Below are positions 8,258-16,658 of a stretch of DNA of 38,601 bases, one piece after another. The stretch is from an uncultured Acetatifactor sp. (GTDB lineage: Bacteria; Bacillota; Clostridia; Lachnospirales; Lachnospiraceae): contig CANQPH010000028.1 of NCBI GenBank assembly GCA_947625675.1, forward strand, positions 1 to 38,601, read 5' to 3'. The number at the start of each line of letters is the position of its first letter. Position 1 is the stretch's first letter. The notes beneath the pieces are model-generated. The model worked only from the letters and a program-made list of their open reading frames with translations. It did no database searches and had not been told where the DNA came from. A program made the translations under genes and the position numbers.

Positions 8258-9778
8258 CTATTCAAACGCCACTCGAAAAGCGTTCCTTGCCCAGGGCCGG
8301 ATCCAATTTCCAAATCCACCGTTGTTAAGGGTATCGCCTCCGTGTTCATAGACGCCGTGATAAAGCGTTCCTGATGCACCAAATACGAACAGATCCCCGC
8401 CGCAGGATGCTGTCGATTCCTGCAAAAACAGGGCCAGGCGTCCGTCTTGATAGGCCAGGGCATAATCCCTGTCCCAGTAAAAAGGGTCGGCGGCTACCGA
8501 TGTGACTTCCCCAGCTCCAGATTTGGCTTCCCCGGTTTCCGATGCAGCTTCCCCGGTTCCTCCCCCAGACAGATTCTGCGCTCCCTCCGCCGCCAGGCTT
8601 TCCCCCATCTCTTCCTCCCAGGCGCCCTCCTTTCCTTCCCGGAGCAGGGAGAATTCTCCCGGCAGGGCGATGAACCATCTCTCCCCCACCCGTCGGATCT
8701 CCGGTTCTCCGTTCCCTCCGGCCAGGGACATCTCCCCGCCGGGAACCAGGCTCCCATCCTCCGGATTCAGGCTGTCCAGTCTCCATTTCCCGTCCTGTAG
8801 AACCAGGAGCCCGATCCGTTCCCCCGCCGGATCCGGAAGAAGTTTTTCCACAAAACAATCCTCCGGCAAGGAACAGATTTTTACCATCCGATCATACCAG
8901 AGCGAAGCCTTCCCCCCCTCTTCGGTCCCCTCCTTTGTCGCCGGCACGAAGTAAATCCCGTTCCCGGCCTCGCTTTCCCAGGGAACGGGCTGCCCCGACG
9001 ATTCGCAATGAAAAGAAAAATAGCAGCCCTGTTCCAGGGAAGTCTGGACGCTTCGGATCTCCACGCCGCCCTCCGTGCCGCTTCCCGCCACCTTCTCGAT
9101 CCGGCCGTCTGCGCCGCAGGTAATCTCAGCGGTCATTTTCTGCCCTTCCGGCACCGGAATGCCCAGGAAATCCGTCACGTCATAACCCTGCCCCATTTTC
9201 TTTTCATCCCCTTTCAGGAAAATCGTATTGGCGAAATCATAAGTCAGCCATAATTCCAGGGGATAAATATCATAATAATCCGCCACGGAAACCTCTCCCG
9301 CAAAGGTGCGTCCCGGAGTCGCATTCTGCAGCAGCGCCTCCCAGGCCTTGGGGTAATATGCCAGCTCCGCGTTCAAGCTGGATGTCATGGAAATTGTAGT
9401 TCCGAAGCCCTCCACTCGGGACTGCACCGGCAGTTCCAGATCAATGTCATGATAGATATGGGAGAGGGGTTCCTCCTCCCCCCACTCAATTTCCCGTTCA
9501 AAATAGGTGCGGTACTCCTCACCCGACTGCTTGCCGAAATAACGGAACTCCGTGCTGCTTTCTCCGCCCACCCGGCAGTCGGTGTCCCAGATCAGCCCTT
9601 CGCTCGTACAGGTTCCAATGGAAAAAATCACATCTTCCGCAGCGCTCCTGTCCCCGCTCACGACCCTCTCCGTGATCGCCACTTCTTCCTTCTCCGCACT
9701 CACGAAAGCGGTTCCCCGGATCAGTACCCAGACGCTTCCCAACGCCAGAATCGTCATAAAAATCAAGCTTTTTTTCAT
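8258..9778 (-). CDS. Exported protein of unknown function, last gene of the GntR/ABC operon
   Basis: A 506-residue protein of no recognised family. The ATG at 9778 is chosen because AGGAGG lies 7 bases upstream; a GTG two codons earlier sits directly on that site. Residues ~1-28 are a signal peptide or anchor (basic start, hydrophobic core, A-rich end before EKEEV). The body is acidic and beta-rich, with alternating hydrophobic patterns and motifs such as GEMSLAGG and RRVGERWFIALPGE. Near residues 400-425 is a low-complexity GE/AS/TGEA segment made of short repeats, likely a recent expansion. It follows the ABC ATPase gene by 71 bases, so it may be an extracytoplasmic partner of that transporter. 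Function cannot be stated. Confidence 0.75.
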   Translation of the reverse strand: MKKSLIFMTILALGSVWVLIRGTAFVSAEKEEVAITERVVSGDRSAAEDVIFSIGTCTSEGLIWDTDCRVGGESSTEFRYFGKQSGEEYRTYFEREIEWGEEEPLSHIYHDIDLELPVQSRVEGFGTTISMTSSLNAELAYYPKAWEALLQNATPGRTFAGEVSVADYYDIYPLELWLTYDFANTIFLKGDEKKMGQGYDVTDFLGIPVPEGQKMTAEITCGADGRIEKVAGSGTEGGVEIRSVQTSLEQGCYFSFHCESSGQPVPWESEAGNGIYFVPATKEGTEEGGKASLWYDRMVKICSLPEDCFVEKLLPDPAGERIGLLVLQDGKWRLDSLNPEDGSLVPGGEMSLAGGNGEPEIRRVGERWFIALPGEFSLLREGKEGAWEEEMGESLAAEGAQNLSGGGTGEAASETGEAKSGAGEVTSVAADPFYWDRDYALAYQDGRLALFLQESTASCGGDLFVFGASGTLYHGVYEHGGDTLNNGGFGNWIRPWARNAFRVAFE

Positions 9779-9849
9779 CTTCACACCTCCTCATCGAATT
9801 CGCCCACAGCCAAGACTTCTTTTACCATCCCGCCATGCCTAACCCCGCC

Positions 9850-10593
9850 TCACTTTGCGGCCAGGGCCTTGCTCACCCGGTCCCTGCGGTATCCGTAGGT
9901 TTCCTTCAAATAGTCTACCAGTCCGATTCCCTTTTCTTCCAGGGCCAGGCTGTCCACGTCCCCGATCACCTTTCCTTCGTGAAGCAGCACCGCCCGGCCG
10001 ATGAAATTCTCCACTTCCTCGATCAAATGAGTGGACAGGAGAATGGTCTCCGAAGGCTCCAGGATCCCCAGAAGCACCTTGTAGAAATCCTCCCGGTTGA
10101 AAATATCGTTTCCCGCAAACGGCTCGTCCATCAGGATATAATCCGCTCCCTGACACAGGGCCAGAATCACCTCGAACTGGTTCTGCTGCCCGGTGGAATA
10201 ATGCTTCAGGGCCTTATGCATGGGCAGTTCAAAAAACTCCATTAGGGTCTCGAACCGTTTTCTGCGGAAGGCCGGAAAATGCATCTCATAAAATTCCCGG
10301 TGAGAAACGGGCGTCAGCCCTGGGAAAAAAGAATGCTCGCTGGTGGCAAAAGAAAGCCGATGGATGTTTTTCCTGGAAATCTTTTCCCCGTCCAACAGAA
10401 TCTTCCCCTGATAGGGATGATACTGCAAAATGCTTTTCATCAGCGTGGTCTTCCCGGCCCCGTTTTCTCCGAACAGCCCCACGATCTCCGGCTGCTCCGC
10501 CCCGCCTCCCAGGGTCAGGTTCACATTCGACAAGGCCTGCACCCCGCCCAGAGGCTGCACATAATATTTGCTCACGTTTTGTAGTTCCAGCAT
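9850..10593 (-). CDS. ABC transporter ATP-binding protein
   Basis: A 247-residue nucleotide-binding subunit. Walker A is GENGAGKTT near residues 41-49. The segment YSTGQQNQ stands where the ABC signature (usually LSGGQ) belongs, and Walker B is YILMDEPFAGND, followed by the switch histidine in LLSTHLIEE. The relaxed signature is seen in ATPases of YtrB-like bacterial exporters or resistance pumps rather than importers. AGGAGG precedes the ATG by 8 bases. It follows two membrane-protein genes in the same operon under a GntR repressor, so it most likely drives a drug, peptide or lipid exporter. The substrate is unknown. Confidence 0.93.
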   Translation of the reverse strand: MLELQNVSKYYVQPLGGVQALSNVNLTLGGGAEQPEIVGLFGENGAGKTTLMKSILQYHPYQGKILLDGEKISRKNIHRLSFATSEHSFFPGLTPVSHREFYEMHFPAFRRKRFETLMEFFELPMHKALKHYSTGQQNQFEVILALCQGADYILMDEPFAGNDIFNREDFYKVLLGILEPSETILLSTHLIEEVENFIGRAVLLHEGKVIGDVDSLALEEKGIGLVDYLKETYGYRRDRVSKALAAK

Positions 10594-10597
10594 TGAT

Positions 10598-11053
10598 TCA
10601 TCCTCCTATCTTCGGTGCAAAAACGACATAGCATATGGCATAAAGCAGGGTCAAAAGCAGCTGCAGCCCCAGGGACAGAACCGTTCCCAGGAAAGGGAGC
10701 AGGACACAGCTTTTGAACACATACCACCGGTCCGGAAGACGCCTGATCAGGTAAATGCTCCTGCTCCCCTGGTAATAATAAAAATAATGAAACAGGGCGG
10801 CCAACAGCATCAAAAGCGGCAGGATCCAGAAGCCCAAAAAGCACCCTTCCAGCATCTGGGAAAAACCTATGAGGCCTCCCCCGTTATATACCAATTCTCC
10901 CTGCCGCCAGGAAAAAAGCTTTTGATAGTTCAGACAATATTTCACCAGAAACTGCAGGCTGAATACCGCACTTCCCAACAGCCAGAACCCATAGAACCGA
11001 AGCTCCATCCTGTAATTCCAGCCCGGCGGAAAAAACCTCCGAAATCTCTCCAT
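10598..11053 (-). CDS. ABC-2-like membrane protein (small subunit)
   Basis: A 151-residue protein with about four hydrophobic segments: residues ~22-42, 63-88 and two near 112-145. It has no recognised motif. Its ATG directly follows the stop of the upstream permease gene (no spacer), and the ATPase gene begins 4 bases after its own stop, indicating tight coupling. By context it is a membrane subunit of the same transporter, perhaps pairing with the 270-residue subunit. Confidence 0.78.
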   Translation of the reverse strand: MERFRRFFPPGWNYRMELRFYGFWLLGSAVFSLQFLVKYCLNYQKLFSWRQGELVYNGGGLIGFSQMLEGCFLGFWILPLLMLLAALFHYFYYYQGSRSIYLIRRLPDRWYVFKSCVLLPFLGTVLSLGLQLLLTLLYAICYVVFAPKIGG

Positions 11054-11866
11054 CTACGCCTCTCTCCCCTCTCCCAGGAGTTTCCTGTGATGACTGAAAA
11101 ACAGCACCAGCACGGCATTGCTTCCCGCCAACGTCAAAAGCATCAGCCACAGATTCCTCTGCCAGCCCAGGTAAGTCGGGAACAAGACCGGCGACACCAG
11201 CGCAAGATTCAGCAGGACGATTTTGCTCCTCCGGATCTCCCCCGCCGCCTCCCCGGCATAGGCCGTCGCCAGACCGACGAACAGGATCCAGAAGAGGTTG
11301 GCCGCCCAGGTCAGGACATCCTGCAGCGGCAATAATCCGTGCAGAAAAGGCTGATCATAAAAGGCCAAAAAGACGGTCTGGGGCGGCATGGGCCCCAGGA
11401 ACGCTTCCCATTTTCCCCGCTCCAGGAGAAGGATACGATTCATGCCCAGGACCAGAGACAGCTGCACCGCCAACAGCATCAGGACGCACAGGACATGATA
11501 GACCGTCCGGAGAAAAAAGAGGGCCTTCCTGTCCAGGGAAAGACGATCCAGAGTGTACTCCGGATGACTCCCCCTGGCGCTTTCCGCCCAGACCAGCATC
11601 CCGCAGATGCCGCAAAACGCCAGATAGAAAAGAATCTGCACATTGGCCTTGCCCACCGCTTCATCCAGCCCCCAGAAAGTTCCCTGACTGACGGACAGAT
11701 TCTCCGCTCCCATATCCAGGATCCATTGCTGCAGGCTGCGGTTCATGTCCCGCAGATACCGATAGAAGCAAATTCCCTCCGCCGCCGCAAGGACCGCCAG
11801 CACCGACAGCACTTTATATATGGATTTTCTGACCTCCAGGGCCAGCACCGACAAATATTTTCTCAT
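11054..11866 (-). CDS. ABC-2-like membrane protein (large subunit)
   Basis: A 270-residue polytopic protein with six or seven hydrophobic segments, including SVLAVLAAAEGICF near the N-terminus, ILFYLAFCGICGMLVWA and VLCVLMLLAVQLSLVLG. The layout fits the membrane subunit of an ABC-2 exporter. Its ATG at 11866 overlaps the GntR stop as ATGA, and AAAGGAGG lies just upstream. Expected partners are the 151-residue protein and the ATPase that follow. Substrate unknown. Confidence 0.8.
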   Translation of the reverse strand: MRKYLSVLALEVRKSIYKVLSVLAVLAAAEGICFYRYLRDMNRSLQQWILDMGAENLSVSQGTFWGLDEAVGKANVQILFYLAFCGICGMLVWAESARGSHPEYTLDRLSLDRKALFFLRTVYHVLCVLMLLAVQLSLVLGMNRILLLERGKWEAFLGPMPPQTVFLAFYDQPFLHGLLPLQDVLTWAANLFWILFVGLATAYAGEAAGEIRRSKIVLLNLALVSPVLFPTYLGWQRNLWLMLLTLAGSNAVLVLFFSHHRKLLGEGREA

Positions 11867-12258
11867 CTTTCCTCCTTTCCTCCGCCTTCCTTCCAGATGC
11901 GCTCCGCCAGCGCCAGGGCGTCCTCCCGACCGGTTCCCATCTGCCGCATGGCCTGCACCCAGGCCAGGGTTTCCTGCCGCAGCAGGGACTGCCGGATCTC
12001 TTCCTTTTGACCCTCATCCACCTCCACGCAGCTCTTGGCCCCGGACCGGGAACGGATGATCCCTTCCTCTTCCAGCAGATGATAGGCCTTCTGAATCGTA
12101 TTGGGATTGACCCCCAGCAGAGCCGACAAAGCCCGCCTGGAGATCATCTCCTCCCCGTTTCGGATGCTCCCGGCCACAATGCCCCGCTTCACATATCGGA
12201 TGATCTGCAGATAAATGGGCCCATCCTCTTCCAATATAAAATCTTCAAACGAAATCAT
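11863..12258 (-). CDS. GntR-family (YtrA-type) transcriptional regulator
   Basis: A 131-residue short GntR regulator. The winged helix spans residues ~10-75 with PIYLQIIRYVKRGI, the recognition-helix region SRRALSALLGVNPNTIQKAYHLLEEEGII and the wing RSRSGAKSCV. There is no ligand domain, only a short helical tail for dimerisation, as in the YtrA subfamily. ATG at 12258 is chosen because the frame upstream of it has only a TTG. It heads an ABC-transporter operon, and its promoter carries two copies of a GTATTA-N6-TAATAC palindrome, so it very likely represses its own operon until an inducer, often a cell-envelope antibiotic in this subfamily, appears. Confidence 0.93.
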   Translation of the reverse strand: MISFEDFILEEDGPIYLQIIRYVKRGIVAGSIRNGEEMISRRALSALLGVNPNTIQKAYHLLEEEGIIRSRSGAKSCVEVDEGQKEEIRQSLLRQETLAWVQAMRQMGTGREDALALAERIWKEGGGKEER

Positions 12259-12277
12259 ATCTATACCCGTCAAAAGT

Positions 12278-12324
12278 GTATTAATCCAATAATACGGTTT
12301 CTAACTGTATTATAAAACTAATAC
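12278..12324 (-). promoter_or_regulatory. Two GntR operators
   Basis: Two perfect inverted repeats GTATTA-N6-TAATAC lie at 12278-12295 and 12307-12324, centres 29 bp apart. One overlaps the spacer and -10 of the promoter; the other covers the expected transcript start and leader. Arrangement and proximity to the gntR gene indicate autorepression. Confidence 0.82.
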
Positions 12325-12337
12325 ACTTTTTTGTCAA
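12309..12337 (-). promoter_or_regulatory. Promoter of the GntR/ABC operon
   Basis: Consensus TTGACA (12332-12337), 17 bases, consensus TATAAT (12309-12314) on the minus strand. A promoter this strong implies tight repression, in line with the two operators that overlap it. Confidence 0.9.
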
Positions 12338-12349
12338 CCCTAAATTCCC

Positions 12350-12377
12350 TTGCGTTCCCCACAAAATCCGATATAAT
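12350..12377 (+). promoter_or_regulatory. Likely promoter of the sigma-fusion gene
   Basis: TTGCGT (12350-12355), 16 bases, TATAAT (12372-12377) on the plus strand, about 100 bases before the gene. It is divergent from the GntR promoter with 12 bases between the two -35 boxes. Confidence 0.6.
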
Positions 12378-12475
12378 AAAATAGAAAATATATAAAAAAT
12401 TTTTCGCATTTTCCCAACCATTTTTCCCGCTCCGCTGTCTTACTATTGAAAGCTTTCACGAAAGGACAAAAAGAA

Positions 12476-15400
12476 ATGCCTCATCTGACAAATTCCGATG
12501 GCACGCTAGTGCTTTTGACGCTTGCGGGCGACTCCGCCGCCTATGACGAGTTGTTCCGGCGTCACGAAAAACGTGTCCTCGCAGCGGCGTATTCCGTGAT
12601 ACACAACGCCCACATCGCCGAGGATGCAACACAGGATGCTTTTTTGGCGGCCTGGCTCAAACTCGACCGGCTTCGGGAGCCGGAAAAATTTGGGACATGG
12701 ATTGCGCGCATCGCCAAAAACTGCGCCTTCAACATGGCGCTGCGGTTTCGGAACTATCTGAGCCTCGACGACGTGGGAACCCTCGAATTCCCGCATACCG
12801 AAGACAGCGACCCGGAACGGATGCTTCTGACCGGGGAGGAAGCGGCCTTCGTGCGCCGGGGACTGCGGAGACTCCCCGAACGCTCGCAGCAGGTCATCTA
12901 TCTGCACTACTACGAGGACATGAGCGCCAAGGACATAGCGAGGCTGATGGGGATATCCGTGGGGACTGTGAAATCGCAGCTCTATGACGGCAGAAAGAAA
13001 ATGCGAAAGGAGCTTTGCTCAATGGACGAAAAATTGAATGACACTATTTTGGAAAAACTCCATAAGAAAATCAAAGAAGTGAAAAACTGGCAGTATAAGA
13101 ACTCCAAAAAAGGCTTCGAAGAGGTCTACCGGGACGTTTTGAAGGACATCGACTCCATGCCGGAATGCAGGGACAAGTATCACGCCCTGGCGGATGTTTT
13201 GATCCGGGGATACTGGTGGCTGCCAGGCGAGAAAAACGACAAACTCCTCCAGCGGGTCAAGGAGGCTGCGAAGCTCGGCAAAAATGACGAAGTAATGAGC
13301 CAGGTTTTGGCGAAGGAGGCGCTGAAATATTGGGGGGAGGACCAGCGCAAGCACATCCGGAACGTGCAGATTCCCTCCCTGGACCCTGCGGATTTCAGAC
13401 TTACGCTGGCCGACAGATGGTGCGCTCTCGGCTATTCCACCGAACTGAAGGACCTCAGGGACGCCCTGGAGGCTTTCGATCATGCCCTCGGGCTCCTGAC
13501 CCCCTCGGATTTTTTGTACTATCATGTTCTGGAAACGAAAAAAGGATTCGAGGAGTCGGCCAAGAAGGAATTTATCGATGACATTCAGAACCGCAACAAT
13601 TCCGGCTCCGTACATGAAATCATTCTGTCGGAGGAGCTGAAATCGGCTCCCTCTCAATCCCGTTATTACGGTTTCGGCAAATTGTACTCCCATAACCTGA
13701 CAGCCGAAAGTATATTGGAAAATCTTTTCCAATGCGATGGACAGATGACGGCGCCGATCAGGCCCGGCGAAAGCGTCACAGCCTCCGATGGTTCCACCCT
13801 TGCTTTTGAAAAAGAGGACGAGACCGTCACGGTTCCCGCAGGGACATTTTCAGGCTGCCAGATCTGGACTTCCCGCTCCAGAACCGCCACCATCCGAAGC
13901 TGGCTTAAGGACGGCGTCGGGATGATCAGGCAGGAGGTCATCTCCGAGGGCATCGGCGAGGCCAGGGTGTTAACAGCCTGTCAGATCTGCGGCGGCCGGG
14001 GGCTTTTGCCCCTCTGCGAAGGGAATGCCTGGGAATATGAAGTGGACTGCAATCCCGAAGCCTTTGCGGCGCCGACGAAACTGGAAGTCGCCTACTGCCG
14101 GGAGGGCCGGGCAATCCTGACGCTGAAGATCCGCTCCCACCGAATCAAGTATGATGAAAACTCCTGGCTCGACATGATTCTGAAGACCCGGGCGGACTAC
14201 AACCTCCGAGGCTCCGAAGAGGAACGGCTCCAGGACGTAAGGCCCTACGCCAGACGTGCGGTGGAGCTTGCGAGGACTCCTTGCGAAAGGGCCCACGCCG
14301 AGACCGCCTATTCGGTGGTTCAAAGGATCATCGAAACCGATCCGAACTGCAATCCGGACGGCAAGGCGGTGGGACTCTGGAACTTCTTCAACCGCTATCC
14401 CGTGAAATGGGAAGACGGCAGGCTCCACCTTTGCGAGGTCAGCGGAAGATACCGTTTTGAGTGGAAAAACTATGACGGCACCTCCCTTGGCAGCCGCCTG
14501 CTGTCCAACCATATTTACTCGATTTTGAACGATGTGGCGGGATGCCTCTTCGATGAGAAATGGCAGCCGGGATATCGGGCCGAGGAAACGAGGGATTATT
14601 ACGGCACTTCCTCCCTGAAGGTCAGGATAAACTGCGAAGAAGCGGGAACGGTAACGGTCAGGGCCGGCAGCTTTGCGCATTGCCTTTCCGTTGACACTTA
14701 CTGCGACGGGATGATGGAATCACATGCCTATCGGGGCGGCAGGCGAACCTATTATTTCGCCCCCGGCGTGGGCCTTGTAAAGGTGGAAATTTATGGCAGA
14801 ACCGGCTCTGCAAGCGCCTATGAGCTGACTTCCTACGAGGGCGTCGGCGAAGGCTATCTGCCGGTCGAGGAAGGTATGAAGCGCAGGTTTGAAGACCTGG
14901 GGCTCACCGACGGCTATGAAGGCGCCGTGGAATATACCTATGCCAGGGACTGCGAAGGGACGCTGGTGATCTTTGCGGACGCCATCGGGATCCGGCACAA
15001 GCCGCCCAGGATCACCCGCTATGACTCCACCATGGGCGAGCTGGAGGAAAATCGGCTGGCGGAGACGGGAAAATATGATGAAGCGAACCTGGAGGGTTCC
15101 TGTAATGCCATTGCGATCCTTCTTCATCAGCTCACGAAAGGCTACCACCACTTCCAGGATCCTTTGACAAGGGCGAAGAGATATCTCTATAACCTCAGGC
15201 TGATGGAAGCCGCCGGAAACGGGGAGATTGCGCCCGCCTTCTACGCCAGGGCGGCGAGAACCGGCCTTTTGGCGGCCGTGGCCCTGATCGGCGGCGGCGA
15301 ACGGGAAAAGGGCTACCGATATTTGGAGCTGGCCCTGGATTACGCCGAAAAGTGGAAGGCCATTCCGGCGGGGGCCAAGGTTCCCTTCGGGGACCAGGCG

Positions 15401-15625
15401 GTCTTCGGAGGCATCCTCTACCTCAAGGGACAGTCGATGATAGAGCTTCCTGACGGCACCCGGCGCGAGATCGACGGGGACGGCACCATCGACGGCTGGC
15501 TTTCCGACAGCGGCATGATCTACTACGCCATGACGGCCCCGGGCGGCTGGGAGTGGTTTGACCCCGCAAGGGAGGACGAACGTTATCTGGAGCTCACCGA
15601 ACGGGCGAAGAAACTGACGGAATAA
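12476..15625 (+). CDS. ECF-type sigma factor fused to a large unrecognised C-terminal region
   Basis: A 1049-residue chain. Residues ~5-180 are a complete ECF sigma factor: region 2 with YDELFRRHEKRVLAAAY, EDATQDAFLAAWLKLDR and FGTWIARIAKNCAFN, and region 4 with LPERSQQVIYLHYYEDMSAKDIARLMGISVGTVKSQLY (split motif of the DNA-binding helix-turn-helix). The remaining ~870 residues have a helical part, then two similar beta modules centred on VTVPAGTFSGC (~450) and VTVRAGSFAHC (~726), each followed by a (Y/W)..(A/D)GVG motif, and a helical C-terminus. No membrane segment or signal peptide is seen. ATG at 12476 follows AAAGGA by 9 bases. A second start may exist at 13022. No anti-sigma gene is adjacent, so the tail may do its regulation. 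The tail function is unknown. Confidence 0.85.
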   Translation: MPHLTNSDGTLVLLTLAGDSAAYDELFRRHEKRVLAAAYSVIHNAHIAEDATQDAFLAAWLKLDRLREPEKFGTWIARIAKNCAFNMALRFRNYLSLDDVGTLEFPHTEDSDPERMLLTGEEAAFVRRGLRRLPERSQQVIYLHYYEDMSAKDIARLMGISVGTVKSQLYDGRKKMRKELCSMDEKLNDTILEKLHKKIKEVKNWQYKNSKKGFEEVYRDVLKDIDSMPECRDKYHALADVLIRGYWWLPGEKNDKLLQRVKEAAKLGKNDEVMSQVLAKEALKYWGEDQRKHIRNVQIPSLDPADFRLTLADRWCALGYSTELKDLRDALEAFDHALGLLTPSDFLYYHVLETKKGFEESAKKEFIDDIQNRNNSGSVHEIILSEELKSAPSQSRYYGFGKLYSHNLTAESILENLFQCDGQMTAPIRPGESVTASDGSTLAFEKEDETVTVPAGTFSGCQIWTSRSRTATIRSWLKDGVGMIRQEVISEGIGEARVLTACQICGGRGLLPLCEGNAWEYEVDCNPEAFAAPTKLEVAYCREGRAILTLKIRSHRIKYDENSWLDMILKTRADYNLRGSEEERLQDVRPYARRAVELARTPCERAHAETAYSVVQRIIETDPNCNPDGKAVGLWNFFNRYPVKWEDGRLHLCEVSGRYRFEWKNYDGTSLGSRLLSNHIYSILNDVAGCLFDEKWQPGYRAEETRDYYGTSSLKVRINCEEAGTVTVRAGSFAHCLSVDTYCDGMMESHAYRGGRRTYYFAPGVGLVKVEIYGRTGSASAYELTSYEGVGEGYLPVEEGMKRRFEDLGLTDGYEGAVEYTYARDCEGTLVIFADAIGIRHKPPRITRYDSTMGELEENRLAETGKYDEANLEGSCNAIAILLHQLTKGYHHFQDPLTRAKRYLYNLRLMEAAGNGEIAPAFYARAARTGLLAAVALIGGGEREKGYRYLELALDYAEKWKAIPAGAKVPFGDQAVFGGILYLKGQSMIELPDGTRREIDGDGTIDGWLSDSGMIYYAMTAPGGWEWFDPAREDERYLELTERAKKLTE
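13006..13024 (+). promoter_or_regulatory. Possible internal translation start in the sigma fusion gene
   Basis: AAAGGAG at 13006-13012 lies 9 bases before an in-frame ATG at 13022 (codon 183), exactly at the end of the sigma region-4 helix. It could yield a separate ~867-residue product from the same message. Confidence 0.4.
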
Positions 15626-15664
15626 GCAGAAAAAGCGAAATGCGCAAAGAACGAATTCACCCTT

Positions 15665-15720
15665 ACACAGATGACTCACCAAACGCACTGACGGCTTTCC
15701 AAGCGCACAGATGACTCGCC
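15665..15720. repeat. 40-bp imperfect direct repeat downstream of the sigma fusion gene
   Basis: ACACAGATGACTCACC at 15665-15680 recurs as GCACAGATGACTCGCC at 15705-15720, with related sequence between. It lies between the stop codon and the terminator. No coding role is evident. Confidence 0.55.
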
Positions 15721-15728
15721 AAGCGCAG

Positions 15729-15768
15729 GCGCAGCCGGCCTCTCTCGAGACCGGCTGCGCAATTTTGT
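15729..15768. terminator. Bidirectional terminator between convergent genes
   Basis: A 10-bp perfect stem GCGCAGCCGG / CCGGCTGCGC (15729-15738, 15751-15760) with a 12-base loop is followed by AATTTTGT in the plus direction. It sits between the sigma fusion gene and the deacetylase gene, which converge here. Confidence 0.75.
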
Positions 15769-15805
15769 ACTCTAGGGCTCATCTTTTTCAGATTTCTACG
15801 AAGAT

Positions 15806-16624
15806 TCAGATTTCCACCAGGGTTCCGCCCGGCACTTCCACGATTTTGCCGTCCGCCTGAATCCACACGCTCTGGAAGCTGGGGTTGAACACCCTGTCCC
15901 CATCGATGGTGAACTGCAGCGCCTTCGCCGCCTTCATGTAATCCACGATCTGGATGTTGGTGGCGTACCAGATGTCCTCCTGTCCGGAAACCATCCGGCA
16001 GAACTCTTCCATCAAATCCCAGTTGTTCTGCTGGGGGAACTCATAGCTGTGTCCCCACACATACATCATATACAGATACTGGGTCTTATGCAGTCCCAGG
16101 AAACGCTTGCCGTCCTCCAGGAGGTTATGGGTGTGGTGGCAGGTGGCCTTCCACAGCAGATAATTCTCCGGCATTCCGAAATCATGGGTGTCTCCCACCA
16201 CCCGGCTGTACTCGATGCCCAGCTTCGGCAGGAGATCGACGATTTCCTTGGAGTAGGATCCGTTGGGATAGGACAGGCCCCGAACCGGATACCCCACCGC
16301 TTCCTCCAGCGTCCGGCGGTCCTCCAGGACCTGCATGGCCACCTGTTCAATTGGGCAGCGGGCGATGGTGGGATGCAGCACCGTGTGGCAGGAAACCTCG
16401 TGGCCCGCATAGACCTCCGCCATTTCCTTCAGGTGAATCCTTCCCTCTCCCGGGAAACGGTTGGAATCCGCCAAACCGGAATTGATGTGGAAGGTGCCCT
16501 TGATTCCATAACGATTGAAAATATCCACGAGCTGGCGGTCATAATCCCGCCCATCGTCGTAGCTCATGGTCAGAACCTTGTGCTTTCCTCCCGGGAAGCA
16601 AGTGTAAATACATTTCAAATCCAT
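15806..16624 (-). CDS. Polysaccharide deacetylase (CE4/NodB-like)
   Basis: A 272-residue NodB-fold deacetylase. Motif 1 is SYDDG near residues 21-25 (the catalytic and metal Asp pair), motif 2 is HTVLH near 81-85, and the YPNGSY segment near 120 corresponds to the family's RxPxG-like motif 3. A WGHSYEFP segment lies near 195. The ATG at 16624 is selected because AAAGGAGGG precedes it by seven bases; the longer reading frame runs through a repeat-filled spacer. No signal peptide is seen, so it acts in the cytoplasm, probably removing acetyl groups from imported oligosaccharides. It follows the PL11 lyase gene. Substrate is inference. Confidence 0.9.
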   Translation of the reverse strand: MDLKCIYTCFPGGKHKVLTMSYDDGRDYDRQLVDIFNRYGIKGTFHINSGLADSNRFPGEGRIHLKEMAEVYAGHEVSCHTVLHPTIARCPIEQVAMQVLEDRRTLEEAVGYPVRGLSYPNGSYSKEIVDLLPKLGIEYSRVVGDTHDFGMPENYLLWKATCHHTHNLLEDGKRFLGLHKTQYLYMMYVWGHSYEFPQQNNWDLMEEFCRMVSGQEDIWYATNIQIVDYMKAAKALQFTIDGDRVFNPSFQSVWIQADGKIVEVPGGTLVEI

Positions 16625-16658
16625 GACATGACCCTCCTTTTTATTTTCTACCATGACC

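Noticed and set aside
12446..12475. TTG at 12446 as start of the sigma fusion protein
   Set aside because: No ribosome site precedes it, while ATG at 12476 has AAAGGA at good spacing and gives a normal ECF N-terminus.
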